Source: a virus. From it: DNA of 35,834 nt. Positions 14,680 to 23,752 of the stretch are shown one piece after another. Position 1 is the first letter of the stretch; each line of letters begins with the position of its first letter. Location of the stretch: positions 1 to 35,834 of the IMG/VR virus record IMGVR_UViG_3300042090_001408. One strand, written 5' to 3'. Position numbers and translations under genes: made by a program. Below the pieces are notes generated by a model, which saw nothing but the letters and a program-made list of their open reading frames with translations, searched no databases and was not told the DNA's origin.

Positions 14680-15430
14680 TTACGATATCTTTCAAAAACA
14701 CCTTTCAAACAGGATCACTGAAGAGGGGAAGGTGGTCAAAATTATGAAGTCTATTCAGTCCAAGAATTTGCTGGAATATAGACCTATTCTTGTTGATGAA
14801 CAGATGCACATCGTTGACGGGCAACATAGGCTTGAAGCAGCAAAAAGGCTAAATATTGATATTTACTACACTATCCAAAAAGGAGCTTCTTCTGAGGATA
14901 TGTATATACTCAATCAAAATCAAAATCCGTGGGTGATGAGAGATTTCCATCACTACTTTGTGAACGAAGGATTTCCTGAATATATCAGGCTTCAAAAATT
15001 TATGGATAAAAATGAATTGACTTTGCGCAATGCTTTGGTTCTGATTCAAGGACGCAATGGAGGCAAAGACACGAAGCAATTTAACCTCGGTAAATTCAAG
15101 TTTCCAGAGGATGCTGACTATTTAGAAATCATGGAGAAAATCCAGATTATCAATCGGATCTCCGATTTTATCCGTCAAAAAATTATTGGAACCAAAAACT
15201 TCCTGAAGAATGCTAATTATCTGATTGCATTGAGTCATTTCTTAAACATTCGAGAAGTGAATATACCTCTTTTCATGGAGAAACTTGCTATGCGGTTGGA
15301 TTTGATCCGTCCATGCACCAAGAGTAAGGATTACATGTTGATCTTTAAGACTATCTATAATTTCAGGAATCGAGCACCGATTTCCCTGAATGAAGAACAT
15401 GAAAACGATCCTATTGATATTCAGGGTTGA
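14663..15430 (+). CDS. ParB-like nuclease-domain protein
   Basis: This 255-residue protein has a ParB/Srx-type N-terminal domain: YRPILVDEQMHIVDGQHRLE (about residues 39-58), where VDGQHR is the family signature, then LNIDIYYTI and a YILNQNQNPW segment. The rest is helical and lacks a clear ParB DNA-binding HTH. ParB-fold domains bind or hydrolyse nucleotides, and phage members act in regulation or as nucleases. It overlaps the HTH gene upstream and converges on the structural gene ending at 15421. It and the two IS30-type proteins form one operon, a likely regulatory cassette. Confidence 0.75.
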   Translation: MQKTNNYDIFQKHLSNRITEEGKVVKIMKSIQSKNLLEYRPILVDEQMHIVDGQHRLEAAKRLNIDIYYTIQKGASSEDMYILNQNQNPWVMRDFHHYFVNEGFPEYIRLQKFMDKNELTLRNALVLIQGRNGGKDTKQFNLGKFKFPEDADYLEIMEKIQIINRISDFIRQKIIGTKNFLKNANYLIALSHFLNIREVNIPLFMEKLAMRLDLIRPCTKSKDYMLIFKTIYNFRNRAPISLNEEHENDPIDIQG

Positions 15431-15894
15431 GAAAGCCATTCGAGGACAACATATCCACTCGAAATTGTGGGGGGCGATCCGCCTCCCGCCGTAATCACAA
15501 TGTTCGAACTCGTCACTGTCAACGATACCTGATTATTAGCCGCTGTTGCATCTACATAGGGCAATGGATACCAAACTGTTCCATCTGTAAATGTACCATA
15601 TACAGCAACAAATCCCCCGATAGTGGCTACATTAATGCCATGTGCAATGGTACCTGCACCCGTGACTAAATAGACTTGACGGATGGTCTCTTGCTTTGAA
15701 GATCTTCCTGCCAAATACCAAGCATTGCCTGTATTCGATGGCATAGGGGCAAAAATGCCAATGGTTCGAGCGTTGACGGCGTTGGCTATGTCTACATAGC
15801 TTTTGTTGATTTCAACGGCTAAAGGCTGCGGATCGATCGGGAAATTCCTCGAGGTCCTTAGATAAGGCGAGCGATTTAAAATATTATTTGTCAT
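15421..15894 (-). CDS. Structural protein (probable head-tail or tail component)
   Basis: This 157-residue protein starts with an ATG overlapping the 917-residue gene's stop. The N-terminus (SPYLRTSRNFPIDPQPLAVE) and the middle GIFAPMPSNTGNAWYLAGRS, followed by beta-rich sequence, are typical of small conserved structural proteins in podophage morphogenesis operons. I cannot assign a position in the virion. It is the last gene of the capsid-connector block. Confidence 0.6.
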   Translation of the reverse strand: MTNNILNRSPYLRTSRNFPIDPQPLAVEINKSYVDIANAVNARTIGIFAPMPSNTGNAWYLAGRSSKQETIRQVYLVTGAGTIAHGINVATIGGFVAVYGTFTDGTVWYPLPYVDATAANNQVSLTVTSSNIVITAGGGSPPTISSGYVVLEWLSQP

Positions 15895-18644
15895 GATAAC
15901 ATCTGTGAAGGGGCCACATCGAGAACAACCGAATGTAGTTCAATCTCGGCGAAGGCGTTATAGGGATTATTATCAGTATCCAAAGCTCTCATTTGGGCAT
16001 CCGACATTGTAAAGCCGATCTGAACCGTATCGCCGATCAGGCTCGTATTCATGCGATGCCAAGTCTGGGCTTGCGGACTCGCCTGTTGTTGTAGGTTCGT
16101 GTTCGCTGGAGTGAGGCCGATATTGGTACTTTCCTGGCATGTGTATAATATGTCGCTGTAGACCAAGGAATCATTTTGAACATCCGGAGACGGCACGATC
16201 GGTCCGTAGTTAAAGGCGATATCCTGATTCTGGCTCAAGAAAATCTGTAGTGTGATCTGAGACATCCCGGTCGTGGTAAATAGGTACATCTGTGGGCCGA
16301 GCCTGGTCTTACGCTGATACTGCCACCATGTTGGGAACTGCTTGGTCAGGATCTGAGGGACATACAGACGAGTGATTTGACCGCCGCCCATGTAAGTGCC
16401 GCCGGCAATCGCCGGATTAAGGACGAATGTGTTCATCGTCGCGCTTTGGACTGAAAACACTTTTCCATTGACTTGAGAGCCTAGAGTTCCCAAAACGCCG
16501 TTGATCAGGATATAGTCATCGAGTTCATCATTGATCCCCAGACCATGATTTGGAGAGGTCACAGTGCTACCCACAAGATTCTGAATGGAAAGAGAGACTG
16601 ATTCCTCAGTTCCTACGCCTCTAAATACGATAAATCCTTGTTGATTACCGGCGATCACTTGAGGCTGCGAAACAGTCGAAGATCCGGCGTTCCAGGCTTG
16701 ATTCCACCCTTCCCATGTACCGAACATTTCTCCGGCGGTTGCCCAAGTTAAACCAGAAGATTCTCGAAAAGTTCCATAGGTCGTATAGGATTCGTTGAAT
16801 ATCGCCCAAGACGCGTCTCTGTAGTTGTATTGGAGAGTCTGGTTCGGGTAATTGTATGGGTTGTTGTTGGATAAATATGTGAAGTAGATCCATTCGTTGA
16901 TGTAGTCTCTTTGAGCGCATACGCGTTGCGCTCCGTTGTTCATGTATTTGAGTTGGAAAATCTGATCTGGGATCTCCAGATCGATCCTTTGCGATTCGAT
17001 CTGCGAAGTGATGAGGATGCCATAATTTCCAAAAGTGTAGCCGCCTCTATCGACTGTGATCGCCGAAAAGGTACTTGTTGCTCCGAACTCGGAGTTGATG
17101 ACATAGAACAGAAACGGATCGATCCCATTGCCTGTTGATACGAACCGCGCGAAGCGATTCGAAAAGCCCATTAAGAGAGTATCCTCGTTGTTCACGACTG
17201 TGTTGATCGGTTGGGCATATCCTGCACTGACAAAACCGCCATAACCTGTCACGTCTTCGAAGAACGCATCGGCGGTTGCGGTTTGATTGGTGGGTACTAA
17301 AATAGGCTGATATTGAGTGTCTGAAGTAATCGGCGGCTGAAACGAAGCGGTATAATACGGAGTCCCAACTTGGCTGTAGATAACAGTATCCTGCAAAAAA
17401 ACCTGTGAACCTGCCGAAGAAGTCTGTATGACCGGCCCGATAAACAATAATCTTCCTTTAAAAGGCACGATCATTTTTGCGCCGACGAGATAATATTGCC
17501 CTGGCGGCTGATCTTCGATGACAAAGACGTTATTCGGCCCTGAAATCAATGGAGGGCAGAAATTGACCCAACCCGGGCCTCCCGATGATCCAGGGATCGG
17601 AGGACTGCCGGCAGTAGGATCGCCGTCATACCATCGAATGCAATCTTTAGTCGGATCTGATCTGTTGGTGAGATATTGAACAATACCGGGAACGAAAGTG
17701 TCATTGGAGAGATTCGTGTTCGGCAATTTTATGACAAGCGTATTGTTTCCACCGGGATCTGACGCTGAAGTCACATAGCCGGTCTGGAAATTCAATTGAG
17801 CGGCATTCGCTGGAGTTGAGCTATCGGTCCATTCATTCAAGAAGACAAAATCCCCGACAACTAATGGCGAGGGATTAATTGTGATGTTGATCGTCGTTGA
17901 ACTTGGGCGGCTGTTGAAAGTGATCGTAGCACTCGGAGCAAACTGCATTCCGATATTGGTCGTAGTAAATGGATCGGTGATGCCATTCGTCGCCCAAAAG
18001 GCTCCCGCATAATTGCATGACCAGAATTGTTGATATGGAAGGCCGTTCCAAGAGGTCGGCGTCCAGGCGGTTCCTTTGCCTGTATAGCCTGAATAAGCGC
18101 CGGTTGGCGGGTTCTTATAAAAGCTGACATCATATGGGACAAAGGGCCATGATGTAGGAATGTTGTAGGAATACTGAGTATCGAATCCAAGAGTACCCGG
18201 GAACTGATTCGCATTTAAAACTAAATCCTCGATTCCCATGACCGGCTGACCGGGGAAATAATATACTTTGGTGCTGACCTTTGAACCCGTGATAGTCAAA
18301 ACTCCCGTCGTCCTGACGAGAGTTCCAGATCCTGCACTATTTGTAATTAAAGTCACCGTTCCCGTGCCACCGGGATCGAGGAAAACATCCTTTCCGATAA
18401 CGAACATCGATGTTCCGTTTGCTGGAATTGGAGTGATTGTGTAAGACAGATCTCCAGAACCATCTGTTGTTGCGATATAGCGATTCAGCTGTCCTAAAAA
18501 CGCCGTCCCGCGCTTTCGTTTGATGCGACCCCGCCATTGGTATGCGTTGATCAGCGTCGGAAAAGCATCATTGTCGATGATAAAAGCGGTTCGATCATTG
18601 CGGAGGCCCTTGTTGACTGGTCCTACGATGATTTTTTCGCCCAT
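15891..18644 (-). CDS. Large structural protein (probable tail hub, stopper or nozzle)
   Basis: This 917-residue, mostly beta-structured protein begins EKIIVGPVNKGLRNDRTAFI with an RIKRKRGTAFLGQLNRYI segment. That resembles the opening of P22 gp10-like or T7 nozzle-like tail proteins (a segment with NAYQWRGRI). Near residue 690 it has an SPNHGLGINDELDDYILING stretch of the type found in bacterial and phage surface beta domains, and related stretches occur in the 381-residue protein. The location after connector genes and the size fit the tail nozzle. The start overlaps the preceding stop (TAATG). Confidence 0.65.
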   Translation of the reverse strand: MGEKIIVGPVNKGLRNDRTAFIIDNDAFPTLINAYQWRGRIKRKRGTAFLGQLNRYIATTDGSGDLSYTITPIPANGTSMFVIGKDVFLDPGGTGTVTLITNSAGSGTLVRTTGVLTITGSKVSTKVYYFPGQPVMGIEDLVLNANQFPGTLGFDTQYSYNIPTSWPFVPYDVSFYKNPPTGAYSGYTGKGTAWTPTSWNGLPYQQFWSCNYAGAFWATNGITDPFTTTNIGMQFAPSATITFNSRPSSTTINITINPSPLVVGDFVFLNEWTDSSTPANAAQLNFQTGYVTSASDPGGNNTLVIKLPNTNLSNDTFVPGIVQYLTNRSDPTKDCIRWYDGDPTAGSPPIPGSSGGPGWVNFCPPLISGPNNVFVIEDQPPGQYYLVGAKMIVPFKGRLLFIGPVIQTSSAGSQVFLQDTVIYSQVGTPYYTASFQPPITSDTQYQPILVPTNQTATADAFFEDVTGYGGFVSAGYAQPINTVVNNEDTLLMGFSNRFARFVSTGNGIDPFLFYVINSEFGATSTFSAITVDRGGYTFGNYGILITSQIESQRIDLEIPDQIFQLKYMNNGAQRVCAQRDYINEWIYFTYLSNNNPYNYPNQTLQYNYRDASWAIFNESYTTYGTFRESSGLTWATAGEMFGTWEGWNQAWNAGSSTVSQPQVIAGNQQGFIVFRGVGTEESVSLSIQNLVGSTVTSPNHGLGINDELDDYILINGVLGTLGSQVNGKVFSVQSATMNTFVLNPAIAGGTYMGGGQITRLYVPQILTKQFPTWWQYQRKTRLGPQMYLFTTTGMSQITLQIFLSQNQDIAFNYGPIVPSPDVQNDSLVYSDILYTCQESTNIGLTPANTNLQQQASPQAQTWHRMNTSLIGDTVQIGFTMSDAQMRALDTDNNPYNAFAEIELHSVVLDVAPSQMLS

Positions 18645-19228
18645 TAATAACCCCAGGCGACAAAGAATACCGTTACCGCTCCTCCATTATTAACAACGAA
18701 ACCGGTTGTATTATATGCAGTAACATTCAATGCTGCGCTTGCATATGATGTTATAACTACTCCATAAATTGCATTAGCGAAATTGGTCATTCCACATGAC
18801 GTAAAAGTAACGACACCCGCAACAGATGTTGCGAATCCAAATTTTAGGAGTAAATTACCCGGCAGAAATGTCTGAAATCCATTATTTCCCCCGCTGCTTA
18901 CTGCTCCGACCAATGTTCCAGATGTAAGTTGTATGGGTGAGCCAGTTGCTCTTTGTAGAAACATCTCCAAGATGCCGCCCATTGGAATAGCTGCATAGAT
19001 AGTGTTGGCATCACTTACGCCGCTGGGCAGATTGTTAGTCTGATCTTGATATGTGCTTTTGTTATGTGTTCCACCGTTTGACTGATTGAACCCCACTAAA
19101 TCTTCATCTAAAATCCCAAAGATCGCATTGCAGTTTTGTTGCAGACTCGGTTGAGATACCGATGGATTATCGGTGCCAAGAGGGATCCCGTTATCATTCG
19201 GGCCGTTGTAGTATGTAAAATTCGTCAT
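18644..19228 (-). CDS. Tail fibre-like protein
   Basis: This 194-residue protein ends GGAVTVFFVAWGY, the typical end of gp53-like fibre tips, after FTSCGMTNFANAIYGVVITS. The N-terminal half (NDNGIPLGTDNPSVSQPSLQ, then DEDLVGFNQSNGGTHNKSTY) includes an HNKSTY element that recurs in phage tail and fibre proteins. It probably forms part of a fibre or the tail tip. It overlaps both neighbours. Confidence 0.6.
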   Translation of the reverse strand: MTNFTYYNGPNDNGIPLGTDNPSVSQPSLQQNCNAIFGILDEDLVGFNQSNGGTHNKSTYQDQTNNLPSGVSDANTIYAAIPMGGILEMFLQRATGSPIQLTSGTLVGAVSSGGNNGFQTFLPGNLLLKFGFATSVAGVVTFTSCGMTNFANAIYGVVITSYASAALNVTAYNTTGFVVNNGGAVTVFFVAWGY

Positions 19229-20433
19229 GTAGCTCCCTGTCCAATGTTGGTTAGACTAGATTGAGGACCTTGAAGATCGGAGAAAATAGTTCCGGTTCGC
19301 GTTGCAGTGAAAATTCTTTGCGATCGCTTCCATACAAGCGTTTCCTGTTCTCGAAAAAGAGGTTCGTAGAATTGAAACTGTTCTAGATCACCGGTATCGC
19401 TGAGGATCTTTCTTGCGGCTCCGCGCGCAATATATTCAGCCATGTAAGCAAATGGGATCGCCTGACTCGTCGCTAAGAACGCGGCTGGTGTCAAATATGC
19501 ATCGAGTTCGATGAGATACTGAGTATTGGGAGGTGGCCGGATCGTGAGGCAGTTGTCCCAGTACAAAATGGCTCTCGGTATTCCCTGTTCGAAGAAATAG
19601 CTTTGAACCTGTATTTCTGATCCAGAAATTGGCGCGTTGGGAAACTGAACATTGACTTGACCAGTTGCATAATTCACGGTATTTATGGAGGTGCTATAGA
19701 CATTCGGAGTCGCCCCGCTGCTTAATGGAAGATTCCCATAAGGAGCATTACCGGGTTGTATCAAAAGCCCATATAAATCTCCGCCTGTTCCATTCTGCAA
19801 GAAAACGCCGCTATCTGAGATCGTCGTATTGCTCCCATTCGCATTTGTATATGTGATATAGACGCCAGGATAAAAGCTTGTCGTAGGGATATTGATCGTT
19901 CCATTGACCAAATAATTAGTGAAATCATTCGCAAAGATCGGATCAGTCGTCGCAGTGTAGATAGTCGTGGCTGCAATAATGCCACTCATATCCAAATGCC
20001 CAGGTATCGCTGGAAAATATGGTAAAGAAAATGAGAAATTTTTCGTAGAACCATCGCCGATTGCCACAGGTTGTAACGGTTGCACATAATTAGGCCAAAG
20101 TTTCCAAAACGGATCACGATAGTTATAGAACGGGATCTGTATCCCGTTCACATACGCCGGTGTCATAAAACCCTGATACACCGGAAATGGCGTGATAGAT
20201 GCCTGCAAAGACGATGTCTGAACGTTATATAATGGCATATTGTAATCGCAGACATTCGGGATCGTTTGGAATTGGTATTTTGTCCTAAAGTCGTACAACT
20301 GCACCCGCGCGTCCATATCCATCAACCAAAAGCGATTGATATAATCGCAAATGAGATTGTCGGACAAAACGGCCGGGGAGGGAGTTTTTACAATCCTTCT
20401 TACATACGTAATGACGTCTTGCAGTAAGTTCAT
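19225..20433 (-). CDS. Head-tail adaptor or tail tubular-like protein
   Basis: This is 402 residues from the ATG at 20433, which overlaps the preceding stop (ATGA). A longer upstream start would lie inside that gene. The N-terminus MNLLQDVITYVRRIVKTP, with DNLICDYINRFWLMDMDARV, matches the opening helix bundle of podophage adaptor or tubular proteins (pattern LQ..I..VR......P....D.I..YINRF...D). The middle is beta-rich, and the C-terminus returns to helix (MAEYIARGAARKILSDTGD). It would sit between portal and nozzle. Confidence 0.65.
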   Translation of the reverse strand: MNLLQDVITYVRRIVKTPSPAVLSDNLICDYINRFWLMDMDARVQLYDFRTKYQFQTIPNVCDYNMPLYNVQTSSLQASITPFPVYQGFMTPAYVNGIQIPFYNYRDPFWKLWPNYVQPLQPVAIGDGSTKNFSFSLPYFPAIPGHLDMSGIIAATTIYTATTDPIFANDFTNYLVNGTINIPTTSFYPGVYITYTNANGSNTTISDSGVFLQNGTGGDLYGLLIQPGNAPYGNLPLSSGATPNVYSTSINTVNYATGQVNVQFPNAPISGSEIQVQSYFFEQGIPRAILYWDNCLTIRPPPNTQYLIELDAYLTPAAFLATSQAIPFAYMAEYIARGAARKILSDTGDLEQFQFYEPLFREQETLVWKRSQRIFTATRTGTIFSDLQGPQSSLTNIGQGAT

Positions 20434-20999
20434 CGCAGCGACATGCTCACAAAGTTTTCGCCTACTGTTCTGCAATCCAATCGCTGTTTAGTCGTATCTG
20501 CGACCATCGCGCCGTAGTATGTACCCTTCTCATCAAAGGACGTTGGGGTATTTTCTTGCATCACTAGCCGATGATAGCGACATCCGGCTAATTGTTCAGC
20601 TAATAATTTAGGTATATATATAGGTTTATTGACAGGAACCTTCCAAAAATCGGCATTATCGCCTGGCCAGCGCTTGGTCCATGCCTCGATGGTCTCGCCG
20701 ATGATCTCATTATTTTCGACGATCACTTTGACGTATTCCCAGGACTTTCGTCGCAGTTCTGCGAATCTTTCATTGGCTTTTTCCTTGGAATTGATCGACT
20801 TGAATGGTTTGATGTAAGGCGCGTCGGCTTTGTTAGCTTCACGAGTCGAAATTTTGGTTTGTGGATCTTTTTCTTCGAGAGGTACTTTCGCCATTCGATC
20901 GACGGTAAGGCTATTGATATTCTCTTCGAATTTATCGAAATCGTTTTGTGCTTTATCCAGCTCTTTTTGGCCGGTTGAGTTTACAGAGGGTCTAACCAT
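20430..20999 (-). CDS. Hypothetical virion protein
   Basis: This 189-residue protein has an AGGAG site before its ATG. The first 70 residues are charged and probably disordered (KAQNDFDKFEENINSLTVDR). The C-terminal part (YHRLVMQENTPTSFDEKGTY, then YGAMVADTTKQRLDCRTV) is compact. It lies in the connector block and overlaps the adaptor gene. The family is not recognised by eye. Confidence 0.6.
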   Translation of the reverse strand: MVRPSVNSTGQKELDKAQNDFDKFEENINSLTVDRMAKVPLEEKDPQTKISTREANKADAPYIKPFKSINSKEKANERFAELRRKSWEYVKVIVENNEIIGETIEAWTKRWPGDNADFWKVPVNKPIYIPKLLAEQLAGCRYHRLVMQENTPTSFDEKGTYYGAMVADTTKQRLDCRTVGENFVSMSLR

Positions 21000-21006
21000 G
21001 ATGCTC

Positions 21007-21450
21007 CTAACCCGCTTCGACGGGGGATATATTGATAAACGAACCTGGGATGTTCGTAGTCGGGATTGATCGTCCAGTAGATGAAATGATCCCGGTATTT
21101 ACGTCGCCGATCGCCGCAATCTGTGGCGGCGTGGGTCCGTATGATGGAGTAGGATTGAAAGGCGTAAAGTTCGTGGAATTTATCTGTACAGTCACTTGAT
21201 TAAGACTAGGGAGGGCAACGACATAACCTTCCATGCCATTGAGTTCTCTCATCCCATAAAATGACGGTATCCAGAATCTCACAAGTTGACCAATCACATA
21301 GTTCGCATTAACCCCAAACACGGGCATAACCGTAACCGTCGTCGATGTGCCTTGCATAATCGCAGTGATCGGAAATACCGAAGGCTGATAATTCTGCGGC
21401 TCTATCGGCGGATTGGTTTCCGGAGGAACTGGTCCAGGGAATGCACTCAT
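21007..21450 (-). CDS. Head-associated protein, paralogue of upstream C-terminal domain
   Basis: This 147-residue protein begins with a Pro-rich segment (PPETNPPIEPQ). The core VIGQLVRFWIPSFYGMRELN, with VTVQINSTNFTPFN and IAAIGDVNTG, lines up with residues of the 381-residue protein (VVGQEIAFRIPTVWGTTQLN, CNINSTGYTAFN, VVAVGDVNTG). The two share a domain by duplication. Surface decoration or head-tail joining is possible. A GAGGATCG site precedes the ATG, and a strong hairpin lies just upstream. Confidence 0.65.
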   Translation of the reverse strand: MSAFPGPVPPETNPPIEPQNYQPSVFPITAIMQGTSTTVTVMPVFGVNANYVIGQLVRFWIPSFYGMRELNGMEGYVVALPSLNQVTVQINSTNFTPFNPTPSYGPTPPQIAAIGDVNTGIISSTGRSIPTTNIPGSFINISPVEAG

Positions 21451-21464
21451 CGATCCTCAAAGAA

Positions 21465-21486
21465 GGCGCGGTTTTTATACCGCGCC
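21465..21486 (-). terminator. Intercistronic hairpin (probable partial terminator or processing site)
   Basis: GGCGCGGT and ACCGCGCC form a perfect eight-pair stem around a six-base A/T loop, followed on the minus strand by TTCTTT. It lies between the 381-residue head gene and its 147-residue paralogue. The short, interrupted U-run suggests partial termination or an RNA processing site that would lower expression of the connector genes relative to the capsid genes. Confidence 0.6.
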
Positions 21487-21492
21487 CATTTG

Positions 21493-22638
21493 TTATGGCA
21501 TTGAAAGATCAGGAATGAACGCTTCCCACAATACGACATCGCTAGTCGTACCGGACAGGTGCGAGGACGTATCGGCACCAGCCGCTCCGACTTTCGCATT
21601 TCCTGGGCCGACACTAAAGCCTTGGCGCGTGTTGTTAACGAACGCTCCCTGAATTGCAGGACCATTGATCGTCGAAATCCCACCGCTGGAAGTCGGGAAT
21701 GCCGGAGATGGATAGTAGTTACTACCTCCGGTATATTGGACTCCACCTGTGTTCACATCGCCGACTGCCACAACTTGCGGGAATTGCTGCCCGCTGACTG
21801 AAGCGACCGGCTGATTCGTATTGAACGCGGTATATCCAGTAGAGTTGATATTGCAGACGAACGTAGTGTTATTCGTGATCGATGTGACAAAGCCGTACAT
21901 TGGCGAACCAGGAATAAGATTGTTCGGTAAAGAATTGAGCTGAGTAGTTCCCCAAACGGTTGGAATTCTAAACGCAATTTCTTGACCGACAACATAGTTG
22001 TGGTTCGTGGTTGTGACGACAGTCGTTGTAGATCCGGTAGTAATGGCTTCGATAAAGTTCACGCCTGGGAGATAGAGATAAGGATACAGAACTTTCCTTA
22101 CATACGCTCCCGATGGAGAACCTGACAAAGCAGTATAGTTGCTACCAGCGCCTGGCCATACGATCGAGAAGTGGTTAGCATCGCCAACCGCGCTGATCGA
22201 AAATGGAATCCCTGCAATTTGAGGCATACCAGTCGTTGCTGATTGAAACAATCCTTCGAGGATTACGACATCGCCGACGGAATAACCGTGAGCTGTGACG
22301 TTAACGACGATAGGATTTGCAGCGGTTGCGCCGATGATCTGTTGCTGTGGACCATATTGCAAAGCCAATCCCGCCGCAAAGGTGCTAATCCCTTGTGTGA
22401 GAACTTGACCGGTTTGCAGAACGGGACCTGAAGCAACATACCCTACAATGGCGGTTCCCTGAGCTTGAGAACCAGCGTCCCAAACAGCCCACGGAATAGT
22501 ACTTGCAGAGAAGCCGGCATAGGCGGTTTCGTTGTAAAGCTTAACAACGCTTGGCTGAAACGGCAGATAAACCACCTGAGTGTTACCTGTCGCGGCGAGT
22601 GTATAACTGCCTTTTGCATATCTTGAATACTCAGTCAT
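21493..22638 (-). CDS. Head-associated structural protein
   Basis: This 381-residue, beta-rich protein starts TEYSRYAKGSYTLAATGNTQ. Its ATG overlaps the capsid stop (TAATG), so it is translated together with the major capsid protein and is probably made in large amounts. It holds at least two domains with an NPIVVNVTAHGYSVGDVVIL or TTNHNYVVGQEIAFRIP pattern, small beta modules seen in many virion proteins. The last one is duplicated in the next gene. A decoration or head-completion role is likely. Confidence 0.65.
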   Translation of the reverse strand: MTEYSRYAKGSYTLAATGNTQVVYLPFQPSVVKLYNETAYAGFSASTIPWAVWDAGSQAQGTAIVGYVASGPVLQTGQVLTQGISTFAAGLALQYGPQQQIIGATAANPIVVNVTAHGYSVGDVVILEGLFQSATTGMPQIAGIPFSISAVGDANHFSIVWPGAGSNYTALSGSPSGAYVRKVLYPYLYLPGVNFIEAITTGSTTTVVTTTNHNYVVGQEIAFRIPTVWGTTQLNSLPNNLIPGSPMYGFVTSITNNTTFVCNINSTGYTAFNTNQPVASVSGQQFPQVVAVGDVNTGGVQYTGGSNYYPSPAFPTSSGGISTINGPAIQGAFVNNTRQGFSVGPGNAKVGAAGADTSSHLSGTTSDVVLWEAFIPDLSMP

Positions 22639-23612
22639 TATAAACCTCCGCTAATGTTGCCTGCATGAGTGCAAAGCAATTGACGGATAGCCGTATCTTG
22701 CGTCAAAGCCTGTGCTTGTGAAAACTTGACTGCAAGAGTCGCATTCTGTGCGAGCATACCGCTGTAGTATGGATCGCGATAAATCAGGTTCATGCTATAG
22801 CCGTCCTGATTAATATGCGTGACAGCTTGCTTCCCGACTACGGTGTTGTAGTACACATCGCGGTCATTCAAAGATGCGCCGCGAGCAACAGGTGCTTCGG
22901 AGCTTGTCAGAATGCGGATGTTATAGACATTTCCATATTCGCTGGGCAAAGCGGATGCATTAGTAGGATAATTCCACTGGTTCAAAAATCCAGTGCCAGT
23001 CAGTCCATCGAAATCAGGCTGAAGCTCAGTAGAGCTCAACATGAAGTACGCAGAACGAACGGGACCAGTTCCGAACCTGTCCATTCCTTCGATACCCGAC
23101 ATAAATTTATAGGCATTATTAGTATCGAGCGTTGCTGCTACGAGGCTAAAATCTGACGCTGCCAAATTTGTTGGGTTATCGTTATTGCTTCCGCCACTTG
23201 CGTAAATCACGCTCGCTGAGGAGAGGATGTAATCGCGGAGGATCAAATCTTCCGCTTGTCTCATGGCGACGGCCAAACGCTCAGATACCCATGCGAGCAC
23301 GCCTTCCTGATCTTGTAGGATGACCTGTTCGTTGATCACACAGCCGGTTCCGAAGAACGACATTTGTGCGTCGATGATATCTCTTTGCGGTACTTGTGCT
23401 GGAGGATCGATTCCTGAATTACCAAGTTGGATGGTAGGGGGAATTAATGCTCTCGGTCTCATAAAACGACATGTAGTTCCGCCGTTGACCGGCATCGACA
23501 CTTTGTCGCAAATGAGAATGTTATTCATCGTTGGAGTTGGGACATAAAGCATCGCCGGAGCTAAGCTCTGGAGGATCATTGGGCCCAAATTTCCAGTCGT
23601 TGTTATACTCAA
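22638..23612 (-). CDS. Major capsid protein (N4-gp56-like)
   Basis: This 324-residue protein starts at TTG with AGAGG six bases upstream. It matches the N4-gp56 major capsid family: an N-terminal TMNNILICDKVSMPVNGGTT, then FRP-type MRPRALIPPTIQLGNSGIDP, a helix with LAVAMRQAEDLILRDYILSS and the C-terminal ALTQDTAIRQLLCTHAG. The position after a scaffold-like gene supports this. Unusually, the ribosome site lies in a small hairpin (CACAC-AGAG-GTGTG), and 38-base repeats precede the gene. The start codon is surprising for a protein needed in hundreds of copies. It may be offset by translation enhancement or message stability. Confidence 0.85.
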   Translation of the reverse strand: MSITTTGNLGPMILQSLAPAMLYVPTPTMNNILICDKVSMPVNGGTTCRFMRPRALIPPTIQLGNSGIDPPAQVPQRDIIDAQMSFFGTGCVINEQVILQDQEGVLAWVSERLAVAMRQAEDLILRDYILSSASVIYASGGSNNDNPTNLAASDFSLVAATLDTNNAYKFMSGIEGMDRFGTGPVRSAYFMLSSTELQPDFDGLTGTGFLNQWNYPTNASALPSEYGNVYNIRILTSSEAPVARGASLNDRDVYYNTVVGKQAVTHINQDGYSMNLIYRDPYYSGMLAQNATLAVKFSQAQALTQDTAIRQLLCTHAGNISGGL

Positions 23613-23652
23613 GACACACCTCTGTGTGAGTATTTACGATCTAGTTTTGACC

Positions 23653-23728
23653 AATGCGAATGGACTATTACGCTTGCCTTTGCGAAGGGCCTACGCGAAT
23701 GCAAATAACGCTTTGCTTGCGAAAGGCC
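23653..23728 (-). repeat. Two imperfect ~38-base direct repeats upstream of the capsid gene
   Basis: On the minus strand 23728-23693 and 23691-23653 carry two related units. Each starts GGCC(T/C)TTCGCAA, continues with AAGCGT(T/A)AT and ends CATTCGC. Within each unit TTCGC and GCGAA-type words can pair. The repeats fill most of the 140-base gap (23613-23752) between scaffold and capsid genes, which holds no open frame I can support. They may be leader structures controlling capsid mRNA stability, or a protein site. Confidence 0.6.
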
Positions 23729-23752
23729 CAATATATGTACTAAAGATTTTAA

